Of a stretch of 52,431 nucleotides of DNA, positions 1 to 7,199 are shown piece by piece (the stretch's first letter is position 1; the number at the start of each line of letters is the position of its first letter). The notes under the pieces were generated by a model. The model was not told where the DNA came from. It saw only the letters and a list, made by a program, of their open reading frames with translations, and made no database searches. Source of the DNA: JBBDIM01 sp040880405 (lineage in GTDB: Bacteria; Planctomycetota; Planctomycetia; Pirellulales; Pirellulaceae); assembly GCA_040880405.1 (NCBI GenBank), contig JBBDIM010000010.1:1-52431 (forward strand). The letters run 5' to 3'. Both the position numbers and the translations under genes were made by a program.

Positions 1-28
1 GTCAAACATGCCTGGCAAACCACTTCCC

Positions 29-48
29 CCACGCTTTTGCAAGCGTGG
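29..48. repeat. palindromic repeat, CCACGCTT...AAGCGTGG family, copy 1
   Basis: An 8-base stem (CCACGCTT / AAGCGTGG) with a 4-base loop is followed by CTACGTAG. The same unit in the opposite orientation is seen near 16.5 kb and 52.3 kb, including the adjoining GTAGCC flank. It is an intergenic REP-like element of unknown function. Confidence 0.7.
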
Positions 49-82
49 CTACGTAGACGTTGAACGTGGGGTCGCGCGATTC

Positions 83-120
83 ACAAAAAAACGAGGCTGG
101 CAAGTTTGCCAGCCTCGTTT
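83..120 (-). terminator. rho-independent terminator
   Basis: A 15-base perfect inverted repeat with the core CGAGGCTGGCAA is bordered on the plus strand by a run of seven A. Read on the minus strand this is a strong GC hairpin followed by a U tract, placed 36 bases after the stop of the coiled-coil protein gene. Confidence 0.8.
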
Positions 121-156
121 CATTTTCAACACGTCGCTAAGGGGAATATCTTCCTC

Positions 157-1437
157 TTACGGGTTTTGGCTCACGTAAACGGTCTCGCCATTGGCGTCCG
201 CCTCTTGCATGAGCTGCCGGGCGCGGGACTTCGACTCGGCCAAGGAGCGATCCGTGCTGGGGTTGGTGATGCCGCGGAGGCTGCTCGCCAGTTTCTGGAC
301 GGCTGGTTCCATCAGCATGATCTCGGCCAGACCGGTTCGGATTTTCACCGAGCTGCTGACGACCGAAACCAGCGTGGAGTTCAGGCCGCGAATCAGGTCG
401 ACATTCTCTACCAGGTCCTGGATCGAGGCGTCGAGGCGGACCGCCTGCTCGTTGATGGTGTCGATCTTGGTCAGGCTGCTCTCCGCCTTGGCCAAGGTCT
501 TGTTCTGGGAGCCGAGGTACTCGCAGATCCAGACCATCTCATCCAAGTTCGACATCGCTTCCCAAGAGTTCTTACGGTTGCCGACCAGCTTGGCCTGCAG
601 CCGAGTGGCGTCTTGCTGTAGGTAAGCCGCTTCCTGCAATGCCGCGTCGATATCGACCAATCGCCGCTGCATTCCTTTTTGCTCCGCGAGGAGGCTATCG
701 ACCTGCAACAGCACGCTGCCTGCCTGTTCGGTCTCGATCCCGATTTCCTGAATCCGGGCCTGGGTCCGGGCAATCAAGTCGAGCGAACGCTGGGTCGCGC
801 CGTACGACTGCGAGAGTTGTCCGATGGAGGACTCCAGATCGCGGTGGGCTTCAACGGTCGCCTTGAGCTCCGGCATCATGCACTGCTGATTGATCACCGA
901 TTCCTGCAGCCGATCGAGCGAAGCCAAAGTCGCTTGGGCTTCCGGCAGTTTCTTCCCTTGTCGCGACAGGTCGCCGACCAGATCGGTTAGTTGGATCGCC
1001 ATCGACTGGGCTTGATGCACCCGCGAACTGTTCCGATCGAGCTGACCCAGCAGGCGCTCGGTCCGATCGAGCGAGCCTTGGGCGGTGCCGAGCTTCAATT
1101 CCAGGTCGGCGACGCGAGTGTGAAGTCGCTGGGCTTCCTCCAGAGAGCGTGCCGCTTTGAAGACCAGTCCGCTTTGGGCTTCCAGTTTGGCCAGCAGCGA
1201 GTTCGCCTTATCGGCGTTGGCCTCGAACCCGGTGAGATGATGGACCTCGTGTTTGGTCGCTCGCAGTTCGCGTTGAACCTCGGCGAGTTGGTCGGAGATG
1301 CCTCGTTGGAATGAGATCTGGGAGATCCCGATTCCGAGTAAGGCTCCGATTACCAAACAGAAACAAGCGGCCAGCCCGACATTTCGCTGCAACCACCCCA
1401 AGTCCGTATCGTTCGAATAATCCGTATGGATCGACAT
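157..1437 (-). CDS. membrane-anchored coiled-coil protein, hypothetical
   Basis: I do not recognise a named family. The 426-residue protein begins MSIHTDYSND, has one hydrophobic segment at about residues 20-42 (AACFCLVIGALLGIGIS), and the rest is alpha-helical with many heptad-like Leu/Gln/Ala repeats. That predicts a single-pass anchor with a long coiled coil, most of it on one side of the membrane. I chose this start, rather than an upstream in-frame start at 1662, because GGAGG lies six bases before the ATG and the upstream extension is unlike protein. A clean terminator follows, so the gene is probably monocistronic. A role in envelope organisation or as a sensor scaffold would be a guess. 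Confidence 0.75.
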   Translation of the reverse strand: MSIHTDYSNDTDLGWLQRNVGLAACFCLVIGALLGIGISQISFQRGISDQLAEVQRELRATKHEVHHLTGFEANADKANSLLAKLEAQSGLVFKAARSLEEAQRLHTRVADLELKLGTAQGSLDRTERLLGQLDRNSSRVHQAQSMAIQLTDLVGDLSRQGKKLPEAQATLASLDRLQESVINQQCMMPELKATVEAHRDLESSIGQLSQSYGATQRSLDLIARTQARIQEIGIETEQAGSVLLQVDSLLAEQKGMQRRLVDIDAALQEAAYLQQDATRLQAKLVGNRKNSWEAMSNLDEMVWICEYLGSQNKTLAKAESSLTKIDTINEQAVRLDASIQDLVENVDLIRGLNSTLVSVVSSSVKIRTGLAEIMLMEPAVQKLASSLRGITNPSTDRSLAESKSRARQLMQEADANGETVYVSQNP

Positions 1438-1677
1438 GTGATTCCTCCGTGACGCGTGTTGAATTGCACCATCCTGATCCCGTGCCCTTTTGTTATCGAA
1501 TCGTTTTGCCTCGTTGGAAAAGCCTACCCACACCGATTCGTCGATGTTTTGCGGCCCTGATGTTGGATAGCCGCCAGAACCGACACAAGCCATCCGGCAC
1601 GTTAAAATCGCAACCGCCGGGGTTAATTTCTCGGATACGCCGGTAAAACAGTGGGAAATCATTGAAGTCGTCTTCCC

Positions 1678-1740
1678 CTTTTGCGGCTTGGCGAGAGATT
1701 TTTTTTAGCCGCGGATTAACTCGGATTAACACGGATCGAA
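1678..1740. repeat. degenerate intergenic repeats (GCGGCTTGGCGAGAG and CGGATTAAC units)
   Basis: Two types of short degenerate repeat lie side by side. One reads TTTTGCGGCTTGGCGAGAG and is similar to a unit near 12.46 kb. The other is three imperfect units of CGGATTAACNC after a run of T and AGCC. I recall such phrases as scattered intergenic elements in planctomycete and other environmental genomes. Confidence 0.55.
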
Positions 1741-1848
1741 AGCGAGTAGAACGAAGCCCCGCGGGAATCCCTGGGCTGTCAAAAATTCGGTCTCGACACG
1801 GGTTTCCAAAGGGGTGGTCTCATTCCTGGCCCTGGGTCCCAGTGGAGT

Positions 1849-1934
1849 AAAAACGGGGTCGGGAGTCTTTTTTCGAATCGAGAGCGGTGGGCACTTGTGA
1901 AAGCGTCGCCAAAAAGAGTCCGGACCCCTTTTTT
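1849..1934. repeat. paired inverted-arm repeat, GGGGTCnGGACTC family, pair 1
   Basis: The left arm (1849-1873) contains GGGGTCGGGAGTC between A5 and T6 runs. The right arm (1911-1934) contains GAGTCCGGACCCC between A5 and T6. The arms are imperfect reverse complements about 37 bases apart, so the unit can fold into a long hairpin in DNA or RNA. It starts about 410 bases upstream of the coiled-coil gene. Confidence 0.75.
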
Positions 1935-1976
1935 ACGCGGTGCGAGCAGATGTTCATGCCAAGAGCCCAATCCGTT

Positions 1977-2059
1977 AAAAAGGGGTCCGGACTCTTTTTT
2001 CATCGTGGGGAGGCGGGGCTGCGATTGCTCGTTTCTAAAAAGACTCCCGACCCCTATTT
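1977..2059. repeat. paired inverted-arm repeat, GGGGTCnGGACTC family, pair 2
   Basis: The left arm (1977-2000) reads GGGGTCCGGACTC between A5 and T6. The right arm (2037-2059) reads GACTCCCGACCCC with a shorter T tail. It follows pair 1 after 42 bases, giving four alternating arms. The right arm is followed by a second partial phrase, ACTCCCGACTCC. Confidence 0.75.
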
Positions 2060-2105
2060 AACTCCCGACTCCTGAATTCACGTCCAAAAATTCTTCACCT
2101 TTGAA

Positions 2106-2143
2106 CAAAAAAAGCCCACCGCGAGTTTTCGCGGCGGGCTTTT
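2106..2143 (-). terminator. rho-independent terminator
   Basis: A 14-base stem with the core AGCCCACCGCGA / TCGCGGCGGGCT has one G-T mismatch, a short loop, and an A run on the plus strand that becomes the U tract on the minus strand. It terminates the Gfo/Idh/MocA gene, whose stop is 23 bases upstream. Confidence 0.8.
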
Positions 2144-2165
2144 ATGAGTTAATCAGGGAAATAGC

Positions 2166-3638
2166 TTAGCTCTTGGCGGGGTCTTTGCCGTCGATCCAGG
2201 GGCCGGCGAGTTTCATGTAGTCCGGCTCTTGCAGGACCGAGCCGTAGTCACCAGCGTTCCAGCCGGCGATGTGGTTCGGTTTGTCCCGGTTTTTCGATTT
2301 CTCTTCCCACTTCTTGGCCCAGCTTGAATCGCCGTCGTGGATGGTCATCGTCTCTTCGTCGAAGTGATAAACCTTTCCTTCGCGGTAGCTCATCGCCCCC
2401 AGGATCACGGTCACCACGGCGGCCGCGCCTAAGTCTGGCGGGTTATTGCAGGCCTGCGGGTCGTTTGCTTCGATTGCGTCCAACCAGTTCGCGAAGTGGA
2501 CGTGGGTGCTGTTGCCCACCTTCTCGGTCGGGATGGTTTCCTTTTCGAGGCTGCTGTCGAGCGTGACCTGCGGGCGTTCCGGGATGTACTCGAACTCGCT
2601 GAACTGCTCGCCGGTACCAAACACGAACGACCCGTAATGCCCGCGGATCGTCTGCATGACCGGCGTCGCCTGGTTGGCCATGGTGGCGGTCACGAGACCT
2701 TGCACCCCTTCCGGGAAGTCGGCAACCACGGTCGCCACATCCGGGACGTCGCGGCCATCGTATTCCACGAAGATCCCGCCACCGCCGACCACGCGGCCAG
2801 GGAACCGCAAGCCGGTCGCCTTGAGCATGCTGGTGGTTCGGTGGACGAACAGGTCGGTGAACATCCCGGAACCATAGGGCCAGAACCGTCGCCACTGGGC
2901 ATACACGGCGCGATCGAACGGGGCGTCCTCGACCAGTCCTTCCTCGCTGCCGAGCCACATCTTCCAATTGATGTTTTTCGGGTTCATCTGCTCGGTCAGC
3001 TTGTAGTACCGCCACTGACCCATCGCGGAGTTACGGAAGAATTCGGTCTGGTACATCAGCACCTTGCCGAGCTTGCCGCCGGTCAGCATCTCGTTGACCT
3101 GATTCCAGAGTGGCAAGCTGGTCGACTGCACGCCAACCTGCATCACCTTGCCGGCCTCGCGCCAAGCCTTGACCACATCCAGGGCCTCTTGGGCGTGTTT
3201 GGTCATCGGCTTTTCGCAGTAGATATCGAGTCCCGCTTTCAGGCAGTCGATGATCTGCTTAGCGTGCCAGTGGTCCGGGGTGCCGATGCAGACGGCGTCC
3301 AGGTCCTCTTTTTCGAGCATTTCCCGATAATCGACATATTTGTTCGGGGTGTTGCCATTGTTCTTTTTGATGTAGTCGACACTCCGATCGACATGTTCGT
3401 TATAAACGTCGCAGACGGCGGTCATCTTGATGTTGCGCCCTTCTTGCTGCAACTGCGATAACGTCTTCACGTGGGCACCAAAACCACGGCCCCCTGGGCC
3501 GATAAATCCGATTTTGATTGGGTTGTCGTTGGCCGCGGCTTGGGCTTGGGCCGAGGGAGCAGCGGCGAGCGTGCCCGCCACGGCGGCGGCCGCGCCGGTG
3601 GTCTGGATAAAGGAGCGGCGAGAAATTGGTTGCGTCAT
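2166..3638 (-). CDS. Tat-exported Gfo/Idh/MocA family oxidoreductase
   Basis: A 490-residue NAD(P)-dependent oxidoreductase of the glucose-fructose oxidoreductase/inositol dehydrogenase family. Residues 6-35 form a twin-arginine signal (SRRSFIQ, then an Ala-rich hydrophobic stretch ending AQA), so it should fold in the cytoplasm and be exported. The Rossmann motif IGFIGPGGRG follows at about residue 43, and the EKP motif (YCEKPMTKHA) lies near residue 142. Planctomycetes encode many such exported paralogs, usually thought to act on sugars or polyols; the substrate here cannot be read from sequence. GAGG stands just before the ATG. The gene has its own terminator and no obvious operon partner. 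Confidence 0.9.
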   Translation of the reverse strand: MTQPISRRSFIQTTGAAAAVAGTLAAAPSAQAQAAANDNPIKIGFIGPGGRGFGAHVKTLSQLQQEGRNIKMTAVCDVYNEHVDRSVDYIKKNNGNTPNKYVDYREMLEKEDLDAVCIGTPDHWHAKQIIDCLKAGLDIYCEKPMTKHAQEALDVVKAWREAGKVMQVGVQSTSLPLWNQVNEMLTGGKLGKVLMYQTEFFRNSAMGQWRYYKLTEQMNPKNINWKMWLGSEEGLVEDAPFDRAVYAQWRRFWPYGSGMFTDLFVHRTTSMLKATGLRFPGRVVGGGGIFVEYDGRDVPDVATVVADFPEGVQGLVTATMANQATPVMQTIRGHYGSFVFGTGEQFSEFEYIPERPQVTLDSSLEKETIPTEKVGNSTHVHFANWLDAIEANDPQACNNPPDLGAAAVVTVILGAMSYREGKVYHFDEETMTIHDGDSSWAKKWEEKSKNRDKPNHIAGWNAGDYGSVLQEPDYMKLAGPWIDGKDPAKS

Positions 3639-4039
3639 GTCATTTTCCTCGATTCATGGATCGCGTAGCTTGGTATGATAGGGTCCCGGCGGAACCCGCT
3701 GATGGTGGGCTATTGAGTGTTGTATTGCAGAAGAAGAGAGGCGACCAACGGGAGCTTGCCATTTAGGGGCAAATATCGCGGGCCAATCCTCTTCGCAAAC
3801 AAACACCAATCAACGCGCCAGGCTAGTCACGTCCGGGTTGACGTGAAACAATGGGAGCCAGTCCACTAGGACGACTCCGGTGGTAATGTCGGAGTATACC
3901 AAGGAATTCGGATTCGCTCCATCACGACCCTTTGGTTCCCCGCGGTTAAATGTTGACCCGCACCGGACGGGGGAAGTTTGCATGGCGGACGGTTTCGATC
4001 ACAAACTACCTACGCTTTGAATTCAACTGGAACAAGCGA
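3639..4039. other. intergenic region between divergent genes
   Basis: This 400-base stretch separates the divergent oxidoreductase and slyD genes and must carry both promoters. I could not identify convincing -35/-10 pairs. The only visible structure is a small inverted repeat, ACTCCG (3874-3879) with CGGAGT (3890-3895). No ORF here looks protein-like. Confidence 0.4.
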
Positions 4040-4525
4040 ATGAAAGTCGAAAAGAACAAGGTCGTTTCCTTTGCCTACACGCTGAAGGATGACGATGGCG
4101 AGATCCTCGATCAGGCGGGAGCGGATCAACCGCTTGTCTACTTGCATGGCGTGGGAGGCATTATTCGCGGAATGGAGGCGGCCCTCGAAACGAAAGTCGT
4201 GGGGGACGCGTTTGAAGTTTCGATCGCGCCGGAAGACGCCTATGGCGACTACGACGACGACCAAGTTCGCCAAATCGAGCGAGAATTCTTCGAGGACATG
4301 GAAGACATCGAGGTCGGCAGCATGCTACTGCTGGAGACCGAAGATGAGACCTTAGAGGCGGAAGTGGTGGAGATCCAGGACGACTTCATCGTCGTCGATT
4401 GCAACCACGAACTGGCCGGCCTCAATCTCAACTTCGAGATCCTCGTGGTCGATATCCGTGACGCCACGCCCGAGGAAATCGAGCACGGCCACGCCCACGG
4501 CGAAGGGGGCCACGAGCACGGTTAG
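4040..4525 (+). CDS. slyD: FKBP-type peptidyl-prolyl cis-trans isomerase, SlyD-like
   Basis: A 161-residue cytosolic FKBP-type prolyl isomerase and chaperone of the SlyD subfamily. It begins MKVEKNKVVSFAYTLKDDDG and has the FKBP core motif YLHGVGGIIRGMEAAL followed by the insert-in-flap region (PEDAYGDYDDD). The C-terminus is rich in His and Gly (EHGHAHGEGGHEHG), as in metal-binding SlyD proteins, which hand nickel to hydrogenase maturation in enterobacteria. I used the internal ATG because the 30 residues upstream do not match the family. RBS strength is modest. A palindromic repeat follows the stop. Confidence 0.9.
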   Translation: MKVEKNKVVSFAYTLKDDDGEILDQAGADQPLVYLHGVGGIIRGMEAALETKVVGDAFEVSIAPEDAYGDYDDDQVRQIEREFFEDMEDIEVGSMLLLETEDETLEAEVVEIQDDFIVVDCNHELAGLNLNFEILVVDIRDATPEEIEHGHAHGEGGHEHG

Positions 4526-4548
4526 TGGTGTGCCGAGACTTCATTTTG

Positions 4549-4584
4549 GGTGGCACTGGCGGCTTGCCCGCCAGTGCGAGCTAC
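4549..4584. repeat. palindromic repeat (CACTGGCGG...CCGCCAGTG)
   Basis: A 9-base perfect stem (4554-4562 with 4568-4576) with a 5-base loop, preceded by GGGTGG and followed by CGAGCTAC. It lies 24 bases after the slyD stop and has no T tract, so it is more like a REP element than a terminator. Confidence 0.6.
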
Positions 4585-4662
4585 CAAGACGGTTAAATGG
4601 ATCGTCGGCTCGCGTTCGGTCGTTGTGAATCGAGTTACCGGTGGAAAATCAACCCGCCAAAA

Positions 4663-4690
4663 CATGCCCACGTTGGAGGGCGTGGGCATG
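4663..4690. repeat. palindromic repeat (CATGCCCACG), copy 1
   Basis: A perfect 10-base stem, CATGCCCACG / CGTGGGCATG, around the 8-base loop TTGGAGGG, followed by GCACCC. The identical unit in the opposite orientation is at 19679-19706, including loop and flank, so this is a dispersed repeat. Confidence 0.75.
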
Positions 4691-4714
4691 GCACCCGGCC
4701 CACGCAACTCCACA

Positions 4715-6124
4715 CTAATTAAACGTTCGCTTCTCCCGCAGCAGATGATGGTAATGCTGCGCGAAACGGTGCGATTCGTCGCGAACGTATTGCAGTAGAC
4801 GCAAGGCGAAGGCGTGGCGGCTGACGCGGATCGGTTCGCTTTGCCCCGGGCGGAAGATCTCCTCGTCCCGTTTGGCCAGCGAGATTACCACCGGTGGTTC
4901 GATCCGCAGGTCGCGGAAAGCGGCCATCGCGGCGTTGAGTTGCCCTTTGCCACCGTCGATTAAGAGGATATCGGGGAAGACCTCCGAATCGCGGGAAAGC
5001 TTCTTAAACCGCCGCGCCACCACCTCGTGGATGCTGCGGAAATCGTCGATCCCCTCGACCCCCTGGATCTTGTAGCGGCGATAGCCCGGCTTGAACGGTA
5101 GCCCATCCAGAAACTGCACCAAACTCGCGACCGTATCCTTGCCGCCCAAGTGGGCGATGTCGACCCCTTCGATTGTCCGCGGGGTGAAGTCGAGCCCCAA
5201 GATTTTCCGCAGGCCGGCCAATCCCTTCTTCGGGTCGACGTAAAACACTTCCGGTTGGGCGTGGGTTTCCAGTTCGCCCCGTTCGTCGAGCCGCTCAAGC
5301 ATCCGGATTTCGTCGCGCAGTTTGGCCGCTTTTTCAAATTGAAGCTGCTTGGAGGCCTCCAGCATTTCCTCCTGCAGTTGTTTAAGGAGGCGGGTCCCGT
5401 TCCCCTCCAAAAACATTTGCAGGCGGCGGATGTCCTTGCGGTATTCCTCCTTGGAAATCCGTAGGTTGCAGGGGGCGGTGCATTGGTCGATGCTGGCGAG
5501 CAAGCAGGGACGGAACCATTTCCACCGCTCGTCGGTCTCTTCGATATCGAGGCCACAGGTCCGGAACTTGAAGATCCTCTGCAGCACCTGGATCGCACCG
5601 CGCAAGGCGCTGGCGCTGGTGAAGGGACCATACAGCTTGGCGTTTTTGTCTTGCGGTTCCCGCGTGAATTCCACGCGCGGGAAATCCTCCCGCTGGGTGA
5701 TCATCAGGTAGGGGAACGATTTGTCGTCCTTTAGTTCCTTGTTGTATTTCGGCTGGACATCCTTCACCAACCGCGATTCGATCAAGAGGGCCTCCACCTC
5801 GCTTTCGGCGTCGAGGTAGTCGGCGTCGGCGATTTCTCGGACCCAGTAGCCGGTGCGGTGATCGACCGCCGCCTCGGCATTGAAATAGCTGCTGGCCCTG
5901 GAGCGGAGATTCTTGGCCTTGCCGACATAGATGACCCGGCCTTTGTCATCCTTGAACAGGTAGACACCTGGGGTGGTAGGGAACTTGCGGACCTTGTCGG
6001 CCGTCAGCGTGAACGGCACATGTTCCGCGGCGCGGCCTGGTGGGGAGTCCGCAGGAGACGCCAGCGGCGCGTCCTCCGGCGTTTCGGGTTGCGAAGGTTC
6101 TGATGGTGCGGGCGAGTCCGCCAT
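4715..6124 (-). CDS. uvrC: excinuclease ABC subunit UvrC, short form
   Basis: Nucleotide excision repair endonuclease that makes the dual incision after UvrAB recognition. The GIY-YIG domain (PGVYLFKDDKG...IYVGKAKNLRSR, then EALLIESRLVKDVQPKYN) makes the 3' cut. A UVR helix pair (QLQFEKAAKLRDEI) binds UvrB. The RNase H-like domain keeps the likely catalytic D-D-H set (VDIAHLGG, LLIDGGKGQL, DESHRFA) for the 5' cut. The protein is 469 residues against about 600 for E. coli. It stops just after the DESHRFA block, so the C-terminal helix-hairpin-helix pair is missing. The stretch between the UVR and RNase H domains is also about 100 residues shorter than usual. The start MADSPAPSEP was chosen because the upstream extension is not family-like. 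Confidence 0.93.
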   Translation of the reverse strand: MADSPAPSEPSQPETPEDAPLASPADSPPGRAAEHVPFTLTADKVRKFPTTPGVYLFKDDKGRVIYVGKAKNLRSRASSYFNAEAAVDHRTGYWVREIADADYLDAESEVEALLIESRLVKDVQPKYNKELKDDKSFPYLMITQREDFPRVEFTREPQDKNAKLYGPFTSASALRGAIQVLQRIFKFRTCGLDIEETDERWKWFRPCLLASIDQCTAPCNLRISKEEYRKDIRRLQMFLEGNGTRLLKQLQEEMLEASKQLQFEKAAKLRDEIRMLERLDERGELETHAQPEVFYVDPKKGLAGLRKILGLDFTPRTIEGVDIAHLGGKDTVASLVQFLDGLPFKPGYRRYKIQGVEGIDDFRSIHEVVARRFKKLSRDSEVFPDILLIDGGKGQLNAAMAAFRDLRIEPPVVISLAKRDEEIFRPGQSEPIRVSRHAFALRLLQYVRDESHRFAQHYHHLLREKRTFN

Positions 6125-6171
6125 GAAGCAAGCCGTATGGAGCGAGTATTTATGGGATGCGGGTGGCCGTG

Positions 6172-6250
6172 AAAAAGGGGTCAGGACTCTTTTTAGGTGC
6201 GCGTGTACCAATTGTTAACGGGTTATTAAAAAGAGTCCTGACCCCTTTTT
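6172..6250. repeat. perfect 23-bp inverted-arm repeat, GGGGTCnGGACTC family
   Basis: The arms at 6172-6194 and 6228-6250 are perfect 23-base reverse complements (core AGGGGTCAGGACTCT) with a 33-base AT-rich spacer. The right flank CACTCGCGGAAGGT recurs at 24167-24180. It lies 47 bases upstream of the uvrC start, so it sits in or near its promoter. Confidence 0.85.
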
Positions 6251-6355
6251 CACTCGCGGAAGGTCGCGCTGTCCAGCACGTGAGTAAACGTCAATCCATT
6301 ATTCCCGCAACTACCCCTCGCGGATAACCACCCGTCGCCGGGGTATCGACCGAAG

Positions 6356-7090
6356 TTATTCCGGTTTGGGGGTCGGGTCGTCCACCGGGCGATCCGGATC
6401 GTCCATCGTTTTTTGGACGTAGGGGACCGCCTCTTTCCAAAGGTTTCCGGCGTTTAAGAACTCGCCGGTGGTGACCCCCATCGAAACGTAGATGCTCATC
6501 AGGCCATCGGCCGTCAGCCCCACGTTCCGCACCTGGTCGACCGGCACGAAGAGCAGCGCGCCGCCGAAAGGGACCGGGGCGGTCGGGATCATGACCACAT
6601 GGTATTCCTTTTCCTCGACGGTGAATTTCTCGGCGGTGGGCATCAGGGCCAAGGTGGCGGGGCCATCGTCGGAGCCGAAGTAACAAAACACCACACTCAT
6701 CGCCTTCAGGTCGGTCTCTTCCTTTTGGTCGAACAAGTCGAACAATTGCCTCAGACTGCCGTACAGGCTGCCGATGACTGGCAATCTTTTGATTCCCCCA
6801 TCCAACAGACGACGAAAAAACCGCTTAGCCCCCATTTCGGCCACTATGCCGATCGCGAAGATCGCCCCGATCACGACCGTCCAACCAACGATGTAGGCGA
6901 ACACCCCTTCCGAGCCAAGCTGCAACCCAACCATCGCCAGCAAACCGCCGAAAAAGGTATCGGGGCCCAGCAGTTCCCGGATCATCGTCGCGATATAAGC
7001 GATTACCCCGATGGTGATCGCCAGGGGCAGGATGGTAAGGAGGCCCGTGATAAAGAAGCGGAGTACCCGCTTCCAGGTCGGCTTGATCAT
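6356..7090 (-). CDS. DUF502 family membrane protein
   Basis: A 244-residue inner-membrane protein of the DUF502 family, whose function is unknown. Two membrane segments are visible near the N-terminus: VLRFFITGLLTILPLAITIG at about residues 8-30, and a second around residues 62-82 (VFAYIVGWTVVIGAIFAIGI). These are followed by the family-typical soluble region with FFGGLLAMVG, GSLYGSLRQLFD and VMIPTAPVPFGGALLFVP. I chose MIKPTWKR because the upstream in-frame codon is TTG and adds 15 atypical residues. It lies 109 bases downstream of the phosphoglucomutase gene on the same strand and may be cotranscribed. Confidence 0.85.
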   Translation of the reverse strand: MIKPTWKRVLRFFITGLLTILPLAITIGVIAYIATMIRELLGPDTFFGGLLAMVGLQLGSEGVFAYIVGWTVVIGAIFAIGIVAEMGAKRFFRRLLDGGIKRLPVIGSLYGSLRQLFDLFDQKEETDLKAMSVVFCYFGSDDGPATLALMPTAEKFTVEEKEYHVVMIPTAPVPFGGALLFVPVDQVRNVGLTADGLMSIYVSMGVTTGEFLNAGNLWKEAVPYVQKTMDDPDRPVDDPTPKPE

Positions 7091-7199
7091 CGGTCGCTCA
7101 CTAGCGAGGACATGGGAATACGAGGAAACGACCAATCACACAGTTTTTAAACCACACAGAATTCGCAAATTCAACCACGTACACACCGCGCCGCGGGGA

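Noticed and set aside
1849..2059. CRISPR array
   Set aside because: The repeats alternate in orientation and come in pairs with unequal spacing; there are no direct repeats with unique spacers and no cas genes.
2496..3461. Long plus-strand ORF (321 codons) opposite the Gfo/Idh/MocA gene
   Set aside because: It is the antisense shadow of a well-supported gene in GC-rich DNA and its translation has no domain-like sequence.
4526..4714. Possible frameshifted C-terminal part of uvrC
   Set aside because: The gap contains two palindromic repeats and no helix-hairpin-helix-like sequence in any frame.
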